64,000 nucleotides of DNA from Candidatus Reidiella endopervernicosa (GCF_013343005.1 NZ_CP054491.1:1222501-1286500); one strand, 5' to 3'. Positions 16,402 to 25,239 are shown, counted from the first letter of the stretch. Made by a program: numbers and translations. Notes: generated from the letters alone by a model not told the origin.

Positions 16402-18768
16402 GTGAGTGTGGGTAGTGATGTTTCGATATCGGTTACCGCACTCTCTTCAGGAAACGATGTTTCCGGTTACGGTATTTTAAATAATGCATACGGTGGGCAG
16501 GCTGTGGCGTTTGCTGATCTGACGGCTTCTGCTGATAGCGGCAGCGTGGTCATAGGCGGCGGTGTAGTGGTGGCGGCAGATGCTGAGTCGGCCTCCAATG
16601 AAGTTTATGTCAGCGATTACGGCGACGCGTACGCATCAGCCGTAGCAAGGGCGGATGGGTATATCCACGCAGACGATGATGTAGTGATCGGCGCTGATGT
16701 TGAGATCTCTGCCGAGGCCGATTCATCGAACAACTCGGCCTATGTCTCCTCAGATGACGCGATAGTTTCGGCATACGGAGTGGCCTACGGCGCGGTTATT
16801 AGTAGTAATGGCAATGTCTCTATTACAGGCGATTTCGAGGTTGCGGCCTCGGCGGATGCCACAGGTAATGAGGCCTACGGTGATGACGATGCGGCTGCTG
16901 GAGCGACGGCAGTGGCCTTTGGAAATATCCTGGCTTATAACTCGGTGGTAGTGGAAGGTGTCTCGGTAACGGCGGACGCTGCGGCCTCAAGCAACTTCGC
17001 TTCAGCGGATGATTTTGTTAACGCAGGCGCAGGGGCGCTTGCCTACGGGTTGGTACTGGCCGAGCATGGTTCGGTGACCGCCTCTGGTGATGTGGGCTTC
17101 TCTGCAGCGGCGGATGCGAACAGCAACACCATACACAGTGAATACGGTGCGGCACACGCAGGCGCCATCGGATACTCGCGTGGATTTGTTACAGCGGACA
17201 CAGGTGTAACTATTGATGGGGATCTCTCGTTTGGCGCAGATGCAACGGCTGCTGACAACGTAGTGATGGCATACGGTATTGGTGACGATGCTGGTGCCAA
17301 TGGCCTCGCGGTGGCAATCGGAATGGCTTCAGCCTCTGATGGTTCTGTTGTGATCGGGGGCGACGCGATGCTGTCCGCAGATGCAGAGACCAGAGGTAAT
17401 AGTGTCGAGGCCGATGAAGATGCATTTGCAAATGCCTACGGTATCGGTGTCATGGGGCTTCACGCTCAGGATGACATCTTGATAGGCGGTGATCTGCTGG
17501 CAAGTGGTGTGGTTTCAGCCAGCAATAATGATGTGGATGGTTCAAGTAACGGGATTGCTGGTGCGACCGGCACGCTCTTTGTTACCACCGAAGCCGATGA
17601 GGGTAATGTTGAAGTAACAGGTGTCGTTGATCTCACTCTTGATGTCGATTCAGTAAGCAATAACGCGAACTCATATGTCGGAGCCTTTGCCTACGGTGTA
17701 GTCAATCTTGAGGGGGCGAACACGATACTCAACTCAGGCGCTTCTGTCTCTGTTGAGGCGCTATCATCAGCCAACGATGGTACCAACGCCCGTGCATATG
17801 GTATGGGGATGTTGTATGCCAATGCTGATGGTGGTGCCGATACGGGTGATCTCACGCTCACGGGTGGTGTGACAGTCGATGGGAACGCATATGCGTATAG
17901 CAACAGTGCATCCTTCACAACTGCCAGTGCTAATGCAGGCGCGGTGCTCACCGCTGATGAGAATCTGACTCTGACGGGTGATATCGATGTCTCGGCCTCT
18001 GCTGAGAATAATCACGATGGTAGCGTCTTCGCAAACGCCTATATGTCGGCGGTTGCGGGAACAGGCAGTGCAAGTGGTGACCTGGTCATTTACGACGATG
18101 TCGCAGTGAGCGCCCATGTGGATTCGGAGTCGGGTAGTAATTCGGCGATCGCCTACGGAACAGCATCAATCTACGCTCTGCACGATGTGAAGGTCGAGGG
18201 TGATATCGATGTGGAGGTTACCGTTGATAAGGATACCGTGGTCGGAGGCTATGGGTATGCCCTGGCAGATATCGCAGCAGGCACAAACGGTTCGTCTGGT
18301 ACCAGTGCGGATGGCGATGTATTCCTGCTGGGTACGGCGAGAACCATGGTTGACTCAGTCGATGAGCAGGTTGTTGAAGATGCACATACCAGAGTCCAGA
18401 CAACTGGCGGTGATATCTATCTGCTGGGTTACGACCCCATTGCAGATGCCACACCGGCGTATCTGCAGACGCATGTAACAGATGAAGATGTCTCAGGTGA
18501 CAGTCGTGCCAGAGTGACTATCACTCCAAATGGTGGTGATACGGTTTGGGGCTATACGGAGGACTGGGAACATATGTTGGTTCTCGAATCCACCTGGCAG
18601 GGCGTGATACTTAAGACGCCGTACGACCCGATGGGACAATTGCCGCCTCTATCTATCGGGCCTAACGGTGAGATCCAGTTCAATAATGGTATTGCCGATC
18701 CGAACCTCGCTGAGGAGTTCTGTAATCGCTTCAGCAAATTCTCCTGCGAGACGGGAGATGCCCTGTGA
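16402..18768 (+). pseudogene. Adhesin continuation, C-terminal segment with cysteine pair
   Basis: Open from upstream of 16402 to TGA 18768; about 788 residues of the same repeat pattern (SISVTALSSGNDVSGYG...), thinning after 18200 into a non-repetitive C-terminal region. The last residues hold the only cysteines of the mature adhesin, CNRFSKFSC, nine residues before the end. In HMW1-type TPS adhesins a C-terminal disulfide loop keeps the protein attached to its transporter, and a similar role is possible here. Its TGA touches the tpsB reading frame (GTG 18765 overlaps). It is an intact reading frame but lacks its own start, hence listed as part of the broken gene. Confidence 0.82.
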
Positions 18769-18784
18769 AAAATAACATGTCTGC

Positions 18785-20416
18785 ATGGTGGGTGTGTCTG
18801 GTGTGGTTTTGGCTGCACCGCTAACCCTGCAGGCGGAATCTCGTATGCCTGGCGTCGTGGATCGTCCCCAGGATGAGTTGCGTGTGGCCCCGGTGTCTCC
18901 TTCGACAGAAGTTACCGATGGTGTTGCCGATTTCAGAGAGCCGGAAAATGGTAATGAAGTTGTTGCCAATGTCAGTCGAGTAAGCTTTCAGGGTAATACG
19001 GTCTTCAAGAGCAAAGCCCTTGAAGAGCTGGCCCAGCCCTATCTGGGAAGTCAGATGACCAAAAGTGATCTGGCTCATCTCAAGTATGAGATTGCTAAGG
19101 CCTATTTCAAGAAGGGCTATATCCTCGTCAAGGTAGTTACTCCTCCTCAGAATATTTCTTCTGGAACTTTGTTGGTGAAGGTCTACGAGGGCAAGGTTGG
19201 CGAGATAAGGCTGCAGGGTAAGGGTGTTAGTCACGCTATGGCCCGAGCCAGAATGCATGAGGTTGATTCGGGCGATATCTTCAATGAGCGAGATGCTGAA
19301 GAGATTACCCGCAATGTTGATGACCTGCACGGCGTTAAAGGTTCATTGAGTGTTGCACCCGGTAAAAAAGCGGGTACTACTGACCTGGTTATGAACGTCA
19401 CCGATGTCTACGATGACTATCAGCAGATAAGTGTGGATAGTTACGGCAGTGAGCTGACCGGAAAGACAACCGTGGGCGGAATCTTTCATCTGAGTAATCT
19501 GATCGGTATCGGCGAGCAGTACGGATTGAAGTTGCGCTATTCCGAAGACGGTTTCTATAGCTACGATATCAATACTGATCTGCCTCTACCGCTGGGTACG
19601 ACAAGTATCGAGGCGAGCTATTTCGGAAGTGATAATGATATCGGTGGTGATTTAGCAGGCTTAGGGGCATCAGGTGAAACTGAGCGCTTCCGTATCGGTT
19701 TTAAAGCATCTCCAGTCAACACAATGCGCCATAAGTTCACTGTGCGTGGCGGCTATGAGGCGAGAGAACATATCTCCTACCTATTTGACATAGAAGAGAC
19801 GCACGACAGCTTGAGAAAACTCTATGGTGAACTGGGTTACACGCATAGATCAGCTCGTGCCGCATTCCATCTTGGTGCGCGAGTTAATGCGGGTCTAGAT
19901 GGTCTGGGTGGGGATGAGCGTTATGAGGCTGACGCATCGAGATTTGCGGGAGATCCTGAAGCAATCATTTTCCAGCCTAGTGTCTATTTGGCATTTATCC
20001 CGACACCTAAGGACCGGATCAATGTCTTTGCGTATGGCCAGTATGCAGATGAGATTACTCTCTCATCAGACCTCTTCTCCATAGGTGGTTATGGCAGTGT
20101 TCGCGGTTTTAGAACCTCGAAAGAGACGGGCGAACATGGTGCAGCTGCAACGATTGACTACACACACACCTTCACCCCAGGCGAGGGCTGGTCGTTTGCC
20201 GTTGGACCTTTCTATGATATCGGCCATGTGGATGGAAAGATTGATGGTGCGATTGTCGATGAGACGTTGCACAGTGCGGGTTTGTCTATGGAGTTGAAAG
20301 CAACGGTTGCCGGAACTTCGCGTTTGCGATTTGATGTTGCAATGCCACTTGGCGACTATAACGATCCGCTAGTAGATGATGCAACCTTCTATGCCCGTTT
20401 TTCACAGCGTTTTTAA
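18785..20416 (+). CDS. TpsB outer-membrane transporter (ShlB/FhaC/HecB family)
   Basis: Partner transporter that recognises the TPS domain of the adhesin and translocates it through the outer membrane. A signal-like segment (MVGVSGVVLAAPLTLQA) and an acidic linker precede a ShlB-type POTRA region (about residues 58-140: VSRVSFQGNTVFKSKALEELAQ, YFKKGYILVKVVTPPQ, VYEGKVGEI). A 16-strand barrel domain ends in an aromatic-final strand (FYARFSQRF). The 543 residues are normal for the family. The start is doubtful: ATG 18785 has no clear ribosome site and no basic N-region, while GTG 18765/ATG 18777 in another frame begin MKNNMSAWW, so a single-base indel in the signal peptide is possible. It is co-directional with the adhesin and overlaps or abuts it. 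Confidence 0.92.
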   Translation: MVGVSGVVLAAPLTLQAESRMPGVVDRPQDELRVAPVSPSTEVTDGVADFREPENGNEVVANVSRVSFQGNTVFKSKALEELAQPYLGSQMTKSDLAHLKYEIAKAYFKKGYILVKVVTPPQNISSGTLLVKVYEGKVGEIRLQGKGVSHAMARARMHEVDSGDIFNERDAEEITRNVDDLHGVKGSLSVAPGKKAGTTDLVMNVTDVYDDYQQISVDSYGSELTGKTTVGGIFHLSNLIGIGEQYGLKLRYSEDGFYSYDINTDLPLPLGTTSIEASYFGSDNDIGGDLAGLGASGETERFRIGFKASPVNTMRHKFTVRGGYEAREHISYLFDIEETHDSLRKLYGELGYTHRSARAAFHLGARVNAGLDGLGGDERYEADASRFAGDPEAIIFQPSVYLAFIPTPKDRINVFAYGQYADEITLSSDLFSIGGYGSVRGFRTSKETGEHGAAATIDYTHTFTPGEGWSFAVGPFYDIGHVDGKIDGAIVDETLHSAGLSMELKATVAGTSRLRFDVAMPLGDYNDPLVDDATFYARFSQRF

Positions 20417-20448
20417 TCGCTGTTAGAATCTAATAAACAATACATAGA

Positions 20449-20484
20449 GGGCGTCTGGTGGGTACACCAGGCGCCCCATTTTTT
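20449..20484 (+). terminator. Intrinsic terminator after tpsB
   Basis: GGGCGTCTGGTG (20449-20460) pairs with CACCAGGCGCCC (20465-20476) around GGTA, followed by a run of six T. It is a strong Rho-independent terminator 33 bp after the tpsB stop and closes the TPS operon. Confidence 0.93.
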
Positions 20485-20496
20485 GGGAGAAGATAG

Positions 20497-20769
20497 ATGG
20501 GTGTCACCATAACCCTGACCGACAAGGAGCTGCCGGCCTCACCGGCGTTCATTGAGTTTGTTCATGCGACACTGACCGACAGCGACTACGATGTTGGTGA
20601 GTGGTTCTATCAGGAGGGGGAGAGCCTAGCGAGGAACGATGGGCGCTTTAAGGATATCCGCGAAAAGGCGCAGTTTGTGGTGGGTCATCCGATTGGTAGC
20701 AAGATGCAGCAGCGGCTTTATGTCGGCGTAGAGTCAGTGAGGGAGTTGTGTAGAGCCGCGAAGAGGTGA
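20497..20769 (+). CDS. Orphan 90-residue protein whose C-terminus is repeat-encoded
   Basis: ATG 20497 is preceded by a good ribosome site (GGGAGA, 20485-20490). The first about 68 residues (MGVTITLTDKELPASPAFIE... to ...FVVGHPIGS) are unique in the window and look like a real, acidic, soluble protein. From 20701 the frame runs into repeat copy 3, which supplies the last 22 codons (KMQQRLYVGVESVRELCRAAKR) and the stop. I do not recognise the family. It may be the truncated front of a longer gene, possibly the original 5' part of the sulfotransferase gene that follows, though the frames now differ. Confidence 0.5.
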   Translation: MGVTITLTDKELPASPAFIEFVHATLTDSDYDVGEWFYQEGESLARNDGRFKDIREKAQFVVGHPIGSKMQQRLYVGVESVRELCRAAKR

Positions 20770-20888
20770 TTACGCAACGAACGCAGGACGTCGGGGCGCC
20801 GTAGGCATAAACGGTCGCGTTAAGTATTTGCCGCTTGCTTGGGCTTGGATGCCCAAAACAAACTTTCGCAAAAATAGCGACTCCCCAG
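20701..20888 (+). repeat. Hairpin-ended dispersed repeat, copy 3 (5'-truncated)
   Basis: Matches the 3' two-thirds of copies 1 and 2, starting AAGATGCAGCAGCGG and ending GCGACTCCCCAG. The 5' hairpin part is missing. It keeps the intact TTGGGC/GCCCAA hairpin. One extra A in the AAAAATAG run puts a different reading frame ([15 protein letters not shown]) into the downstream sulfotransferase. Confidence 0.87.
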
Positions 20889-21689
20889 CGCTTCTTCTTT
20901 GTTATCGGTATTCCACGTACCGGTGGTACTTATCTGACCAAGCAGCTGTTCCGCGCTGCCAACATCGACTATAAAAAGGTCCATAACGCCCTGGCGCATG
21001 ACGGTTTTCCGCACCTCTCGCACCTCTCCTTCAAGGGCAAGGCGAATATGCACACCAACGGTCTGTTGCAGTTTGCCGAGTACCTGACCATGGTCGAGAT
21101 CTACTTCAGCAAACATGGTCGACTTGCCTATCGCAACGGCGTGGTTGTACCGAAGAAGTTCACGAAAGGTGTCTACTACTTCGACCTGATCCGTGAGCTG
21201 ATTGGCGTTAACGCCAACTACCTGCTCACCCTGCGTCACCCGCTCTCGATCTGCCAGTCGGTGATCGACAAGAGTGGTGGCATGCCCGAAGACCGCAAAT
21301 ACGCCCTGCGTAGCGCGATTGAACGCTGGGTGCTCGATGACTGGGTTCACTTTGGTGTGCCGGAGCAGAAGGTGCGTCAGATGGGGTACGTCGAGGCGTT
21401 GCTCGGTTACTGGAAGCGCTTCCATTTCCAGATGGCCATCTCCGGTGTGGTCGGTATGCCGACCACCCGTATTGTCCCCTACGGTGCTGAGGCTATGACT
21501 GGTGCGGCTGGCCAGTTGTTTGAAGACTTCGGTGTTGATATCGAGCCAGAGGAGTTCAAAGTCGCTGAGCCACCCGAGTTCCAGGCAGACGAGGAGGCGA
21601 TGGCCAAGCAGGTGGTTGATGAGGTGGAGGCGTTCTGGAAGAGCCTGGGTCTGAACTTCCCTCGAGAGGCGATCGATCTGCGCTTCTAA
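20835..21689 (+). CDS. PAPS-dependent sulfotransferase-like protein
   Basis: Likely transfers sulfate from PAPS to a hydroxyl on a glycan, lipid, small molecule or protein tyrosine. The 5'-phosphosulfate-binding loop is FFVIGIPRTGGTYLTK (about residues 21-36), comparable to the family GxPRSGTT pattern. The 3'-phosphate motif is LRHPLSICQSV (133-143), with the expected Arg and Ser. No signal peptide, so cytoplasmic. With the TTG start at 20835 it has 284 residues, of which the first 18 come from repeat copy 3. The true start is uncertain because no ATG lies upstream of the P-loop in this frame. It sits after tpsB and an orphan ORF and before a strong terminator; a 3' fragment of it is duplicated at 5698-5878. 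The substrate is unknown. Confidence 0.8.
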   Translation: MLGLGCPKQTFAKIATPQRFFFVIGIPRTGGTYLTKQLFRAANIDYKKVHNALAHDGFPHLSHLSFKGKANMHTNGLLQFAEYLTMVEIYFSKHGRLAYRNGVVVPKKFTKGVYYFDLIRELIGVNANYLLTLRHPLSICQSVIDKSGGMPEDRKYALRSAIERWVLDDWVHFGVPEQKVRQMGYVEALLGYWKRFHFQMAISGVVGMPTTRIVPYGAEAMTGAAGQLFEDFGVDIEPEEFKVAEPPEFQADEEAMAKQVVDEVEAFWKSLGLNFPREAIDLRF

Positions 21690-21712
21690 GTAGAGACTAC
21701 AGCGCGTTAATC

Positions 21713-21772
21713 ACAGCGCCCCATCCCGTCGTATGCCAGTTAGGATATGGCGGGGTGGGGCGCTGTAGTTTT
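21713..21772 (+). terminator. Intrinsic terminator after the sulfotransferase gene
   Basis: ACAGCGCCCCATCCCG (21713-21728) pairs with CGGGGTGGGGCGCTGT (21751-21766) around a 22-base loop, then AGTTTT. Nearly the same hairpin occurs at 5902-5962. Confidence 0.88.
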
Positions 21773-21890
21773 GGTGGTGGCAATGAGCCTGATGATTTGG
21801 CAGATTAATGTGGCTGAGTTTTTAGGTGATTTGTCGAGTCCATGCCAAAGGTGCACATCGTTTGTGCTTCTTCTGGGCGGTTGGAAATGA

Positions 21891-23216
21891 TTATTTTCCT
21901 CGACCTATTGCATAGTATTCAAACCCGAGTTCATTCATGGTTTGTGGGTCGTAGAGGTTGCGTCCATCAAAGACAGTTGGTTCAGAGAGAGCCGATTTGA
22001 TCTTATCCATGTCAGGGCTACGGAAGAGGTTCCACTCTGTGACGACAACGAGTGCGTCGGCGCCCTGCAGAGCCTCGTCATGGTCTTCGCAAAGTTTTAG
22101 GTCGTTACGCTCACCATAGATTCTACTTGTCTCTTCCATTGCCTCGGGATCAAAGGCTTGAACCTTTGCGCCTGCTGCCCAAAGTGCTTCCATCAAAACA
22201 CGGCTGGGTGCTTCACGCATGTCATCGGTGTTGGGTTTAAATGAAAGCCCCCATAGTGCAAAGGACTTCCCAGCTAAATCGCCTTTGAAATGTGTCTCAA
22301 TCTTTTGGAAAAGACGCTGTTTCTGTCTGTAGTTAACGGCCTCAACGGATCTGAGTAGTTCGGCGTTATATCCAATCTGGTCGGCAGTTCGTTCAAGGGC
22401 TTGTACATCTTTAGGGAAGCAGGAGCCACCATAGCCCGCGCCAGGATAGATAAAGTGGTAGCCAATACGGGGGTCAGAGCCCATACCAATTCGGACATTT
22501 TCAATGTCAGCACCGAGTTGCTCAGCTAGATTAGCTAATTCATTCATGAAGCTAATCTTAGTAGCAAGCATTGCATTTGAGGCGTATTTGGTGAGTTCGG
22601 CTGAACGGATGTCCATCTCTACGAGGCGGTCATGGCTGCGATTGAATGGAGCATAGAGTGTGCGTAACAGCTCAGTCGCACGATGGTTGTCGGTGCCGAT
22701 GACAATTCTGTCGGGGCGCATGAAATCTTCAATCGCGGCACCCTCTTTAAGGAACTCTGGGTTGGAGACAACATCAAATTCAGCATCCACGCTACGACTA
22801 GCAAGCACTTCTTCGATTTGTGCTCGGACCTTGTCGGCGGTTCCAACAGGTACCGTAGATTTGTTAATGACTACCTTATGTTCATCTATGTGCTCACCAA
22901 TGCTCTTTGCAACGGCGAGTACATGTTGCAGATCGGCGGAGCCGTCCTCGTCGGGTGGGGTGCCAACTGCAATGAACTGAAATAGCCCGTGATCAACGCC
23001 TTTCTGGACATCGAGGGTAAAATTGAGGCGTCCTGCGAGACGATTGCTTCGAACAATATCCTCAAGACCTGGTTCATAGATCGGAATTTCGTCGTTGTTG
23101 AGCATGTCAATTTTGCGTGGATCGATGTCTACACAAAGAACGTCATTACCGACTTGAGCGAGGCAGGCGCCTGTGACTAGGCCGACGTAGCCTGAACCAT
23201 ATATCGTTACTTTCAT
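21891..23216 (-). CDS. ugd: UDP-glucose 6-dehydrogenase
   Basis: Oxidises UDP-glucose twice with NAD+ to UDP-glucuronate, a precursor for capsule or exopolysaccharide. The Rossmann motif [11 protein letters not shown] is at residues 7-17, the conserved NPEFLKEG at 152-159 and the active-site GGSCFPKD at 263-270 (catalytic Cys266). At 441 residues it is full length, bacterial type. It is transcribed against the neighbouring sulfotransferase gene and away from the tRNA cluster, and forms the right end of the island. Related dehydrogenases using UDP-ManNAc or UDP-GalNAc share these motifs, but the length and NPEFLKEG context favour Ugd. Confidence 0.9.
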   Translation of the reverse strand: MKVTIYGSGYVGLVTGACLAQVGNDVLCVDIDPRKIDMLNNDEIPIYEPGLEDIVRSNRLAGRLNFTLDVQKGVDHGLFQFIAVGTPPDEDGSADLQHVLAVAKSIGEHIDEHKVVINKSTVPVGTADKVRAQIEEVLASRSVDAEFDVVSNPEFLKEGAAIEDFMRPDRIVIGTDNHRATELLRTLYAPFNRSHDRLVEMDIRSAELTKYASNAMLATKISFMNELANLAEQLGADIENVRIGMGSDPRIGYHFIYPGAGYGGSCFPKDVQALERTADQIGYNAELLRSVEAVNYRQKQRLFQKIETHFKGDLAGKSFALWGLSFKPNTDDMREAPSRVLMEALWAAGAKVQAFDPEAMEETSRIYGERNDLKLCEDHDEALQGADALVVVTEWNLFRSPDMDKIKSALSEPTVFDGRNLYDPQTMNELGFEYYAIGRGK

Positions 23217-23396
23217 CTGATCTTTATCCGTTGTTTTCGTGATGGCCTATAGTCTGTTCGCATTTATTATGGGGCTGCGACTGGGTTTTCACCCTGATTT
23301 TAGCTGCAAGAGTCTACAGGAAAATGATGGCCATTATTTTCGCCGGGTCAGAAAAAGGTGATTTTAGGGTTGTGTGACTTTTTTGTCGCTAATCTG

Positions 23397-23425
23397 TTGA
23401 CACGCGCCCAGGTTTTGGAGATCAT
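23397..23425 (+). promoter_or_regulatory. Candidate promoter for tRNA-Tyr-Gly-Thr-tufB
   Basis: TTGACA (23397-23402), a 17-bp spacer and GATCAT (23420-23425), followed by a GC-rich discriminator TGCGGGC. The mature tRNA-Tyr begins 16 bp on, so the transcript leader would be very short. The -35 box is perfect and the -10 box weak. Confidence 0.55.
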
Positions 23426-23440
23426 TGCGGGCTTGCATGT

Positions 23441-23525
23441 GGAGGGGTTCCCGAGTGGCCAAAGGGGGCAGACTGTAAATCTGCTGGCTCCGCCTTCGGA
23501 GGTTCGAATCCTCCCCCCTCCACCA
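23441..23525 (+). tRNA. tRNA-Tyr(GTA)
   Basis: 85-nt class II tRNA with a long variable arm (GGCTCCGCCTTCGGA region), acceptor stem ending CCCCTCC-A-CCA, and anticodon stem-loop AGACTGTAAATCT with anticodon GTA. First of three tandem tRNAs before tufB. Confidence 0.96.
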
Positions 23526-23570
23526 TATATTTAAGCAGTATGTCCCGCCGGATGCGGGACCAAAGGTTCG

Positions 23571-23644
<74 letters not shown>

Positions 23645-23688
23645 AGTTGGAGTTGAGTCTGGTGGGTTCCAGGTTCACGCAGTATTCG

Positions 23689-23763
<75 letters not shown>

Positions 23764-23819
23764 AATTTGTTTTAGATTTGTCTTTTAATTTATTGATGTT
23801 TTGATGGGGAGATCCTCAG

Positions 23820-25010
23820 ATGTCCAAAGAAAAATTTGAACGTACGAAACCGCATGTAAACGTGGGCACCATTGGTCACGTTGACCATGGTAAAACGACA
23901 CTGACCGCGGCGATTACCAAGGTAATGGCAGAGGCGATGGGTGGTGAGGCCAAGGCGTTTGACGAGATCGATAACGCTCCTGAAGAGAAGGCACGTGGCA
24001 TAACGATCGCCACCTCACACGTAGAGTACGAGTCAGACAACCGCCACTATGCGCACGTTGACTGCCCCGGCCATGCTGACTACGTCAAGAACATGATCAC
24101 CGGTGCAGCGCAGATGGATGGCGCGATCCTGGTCTGCTCAGCTGCTGATGGCCCAATGCCTCAGACCCGTGAGCACATCCTGCTCTCGCGTCAGGTTGGC
24201 GTACCTTATATTGTTGTCTTCATGAACAAGGCCGACATGGTCGATGATGAAGAGCTGCTGGAGCTGGTAGAGATGGAGATCCGCGATCTTCTCTCAAGCT
24301 ACGAATTCCCAGGCGACGACACCCCTATTATTACCGGTTCAGCGCTCAAGGCGCTTGAGGGTGATACCACAGAGATCGGCGCACCTTCAATCGTCAAGCT
24401 GGTTGAGGCGATGGACAGCTACTTCCCACAGCCTGAGCGTGCAGTAGATGGTGACTTCCTGATGCCGGTTGAGGATGTCTTCTCAATCTCCGGTCGTGGC
24501 ACCGTAGTTACCGGCCGTATCGAGCGTGGCATCGTCAAGGTCGGTGAAGAGCTTGAGATTGTTGGTATCAAGGACACCGCCAAGACCACCTGTACCGGTG
24601 TTGAGATGTTCCGCAAGCTGCTTGACGAAGGTCAGGCGGGTGACAACGTCGGCGTACTGCTGCGTGGTACCAAGCGTGAAGAGGTTGAGCGTGGTCAGGT
24701 ACTGGCCAAGCCCGGTTCAATTACCCCGCACACCAAATTTGAGGCTGAGGTCTACGTGCTGAGCAAGGATGAGGGTGGTCGACACACTCCATTCTTCAAC
24801 GGATATCGTCCCCAGTTCTACTTCCGCACCACTGATGTAACGGGTGCTTGTGATCTTCCAGAAGGTATCGAAATGGTCATGCCGGGTGACAACGTCAAGA
24901 TGACGGTCAGCCTGATTGCCCCGATTGCGATGGAAGATGGTCTGCGCTTCGCGATTCGTGAAGGTGGTCGTACCGTAGGTGCGGGTGTTGTAGCAAAGGT
25001 TATTGAGTAA
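23820..25010 (+). CDS. tufB: Elongation factor Tu, tRNA-linked copy
   Basis: GTPase that delivers aminoacyl-tRNA to the ribosome. G1 loop GHVDHGKT (19-26), G3 DCPGH (81-85), G4 NKAD (136-139); 396 residues. ATG start with GGGGAGA ahead. Co-transcribed with the upstream tRNAs and ended by a strong terminator. It is almost identical in DNA to the copy at 40400; I see differences in the first codons, at codons 72-73 (Asp73 here, Val73 there) and in the last few codons. Confidence 0.98.
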   Translation: MSKEKFERTKPHVNVGTIGHVDHGKTTLTAAITKVMAEAMGGEAKAFDEIDNAPEEKARGITIATSHVEYESDNRHYAHVDCPGHADYVKNMITGAAQMDGAILVCSAADGPMPQTREHILLSRQVGVPYIVVFMNKADMVDDEELLELVEMEIRDLLSSYEFPGDDTPIITGSALKALEGDTTEIGAPSIVKLVEAMDSYFPQPERAVDGDFLMPVEDVFSISGRGTVVTGRIERGIVKVGEELEIVGIKDTAKTTCTGVEMFRKLLDEGQAGDNVGVLLRGTKREEVERGQVLAKPGSITPHTKFEAEVYVLSKDEGGRHTPFFNGYRPQFYFRTTDVTGACDLPEGIEMVMPGDNVKMTVSLIAPIAMEDGLRFAIREGGRTVGAGVVAKVIE

Positions 25011-25032
25011 CATCAATAAATCGGCTTAAGTC

Positions 25033-25074
25033 GCAAGAGCGTGAGGTGTTTATCGCCTCGCGCTCTTGCAGTTT
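25033..25074 (+). terminator. Intrinsic terminator after tufB
   Basis: GCAAGAGCGTGAGG (25033-25046) pairs with CCTCGCGCTCTTGC (25056-25069), a 14-bp stem with one G-T pair, then AGTTTT. It lies only 25 bp before tRNA-Trp, so tRNA-Trp depends on readthrough or on a promoter overlapping this hairpin. Confidence 0.92.
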
Positions 25075-25098
25075 TACTAAGTCGAAGGTAGTAAATCT

Positions 25099-25174
<76 letters not shown>

Positions 25175-25239
25175 TACATAATCTGCAGTTTCGATGGTTG
25201 AGATTGTAGGTAAGAAATTGTCAGGAAGTATTCAAACAG

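Noticed and set aside
6559-18768. TAYGGN hexamers as a DNA-level signal such as an uptake sequence
   Set aside because: They occur in one reading frame as Tyr-Gly and switch frame together with the protein at each frameshift, so the constraint is on the protein.
6559-18768. Diversity-generating retroelement or CRISPR array
   Set aside because: No reverse transcriptase, template/variable repeat pair, or evenly spaced identical repeats with spacers was seen. The adhesin repeats are degenerate and coding.
22683-22985. Plus-strand frames inside ugd
   Set aside because: ugd has all catalytic motifs in its own frame; the opposite-strand frames lack ribosome sites or recognisable domains.
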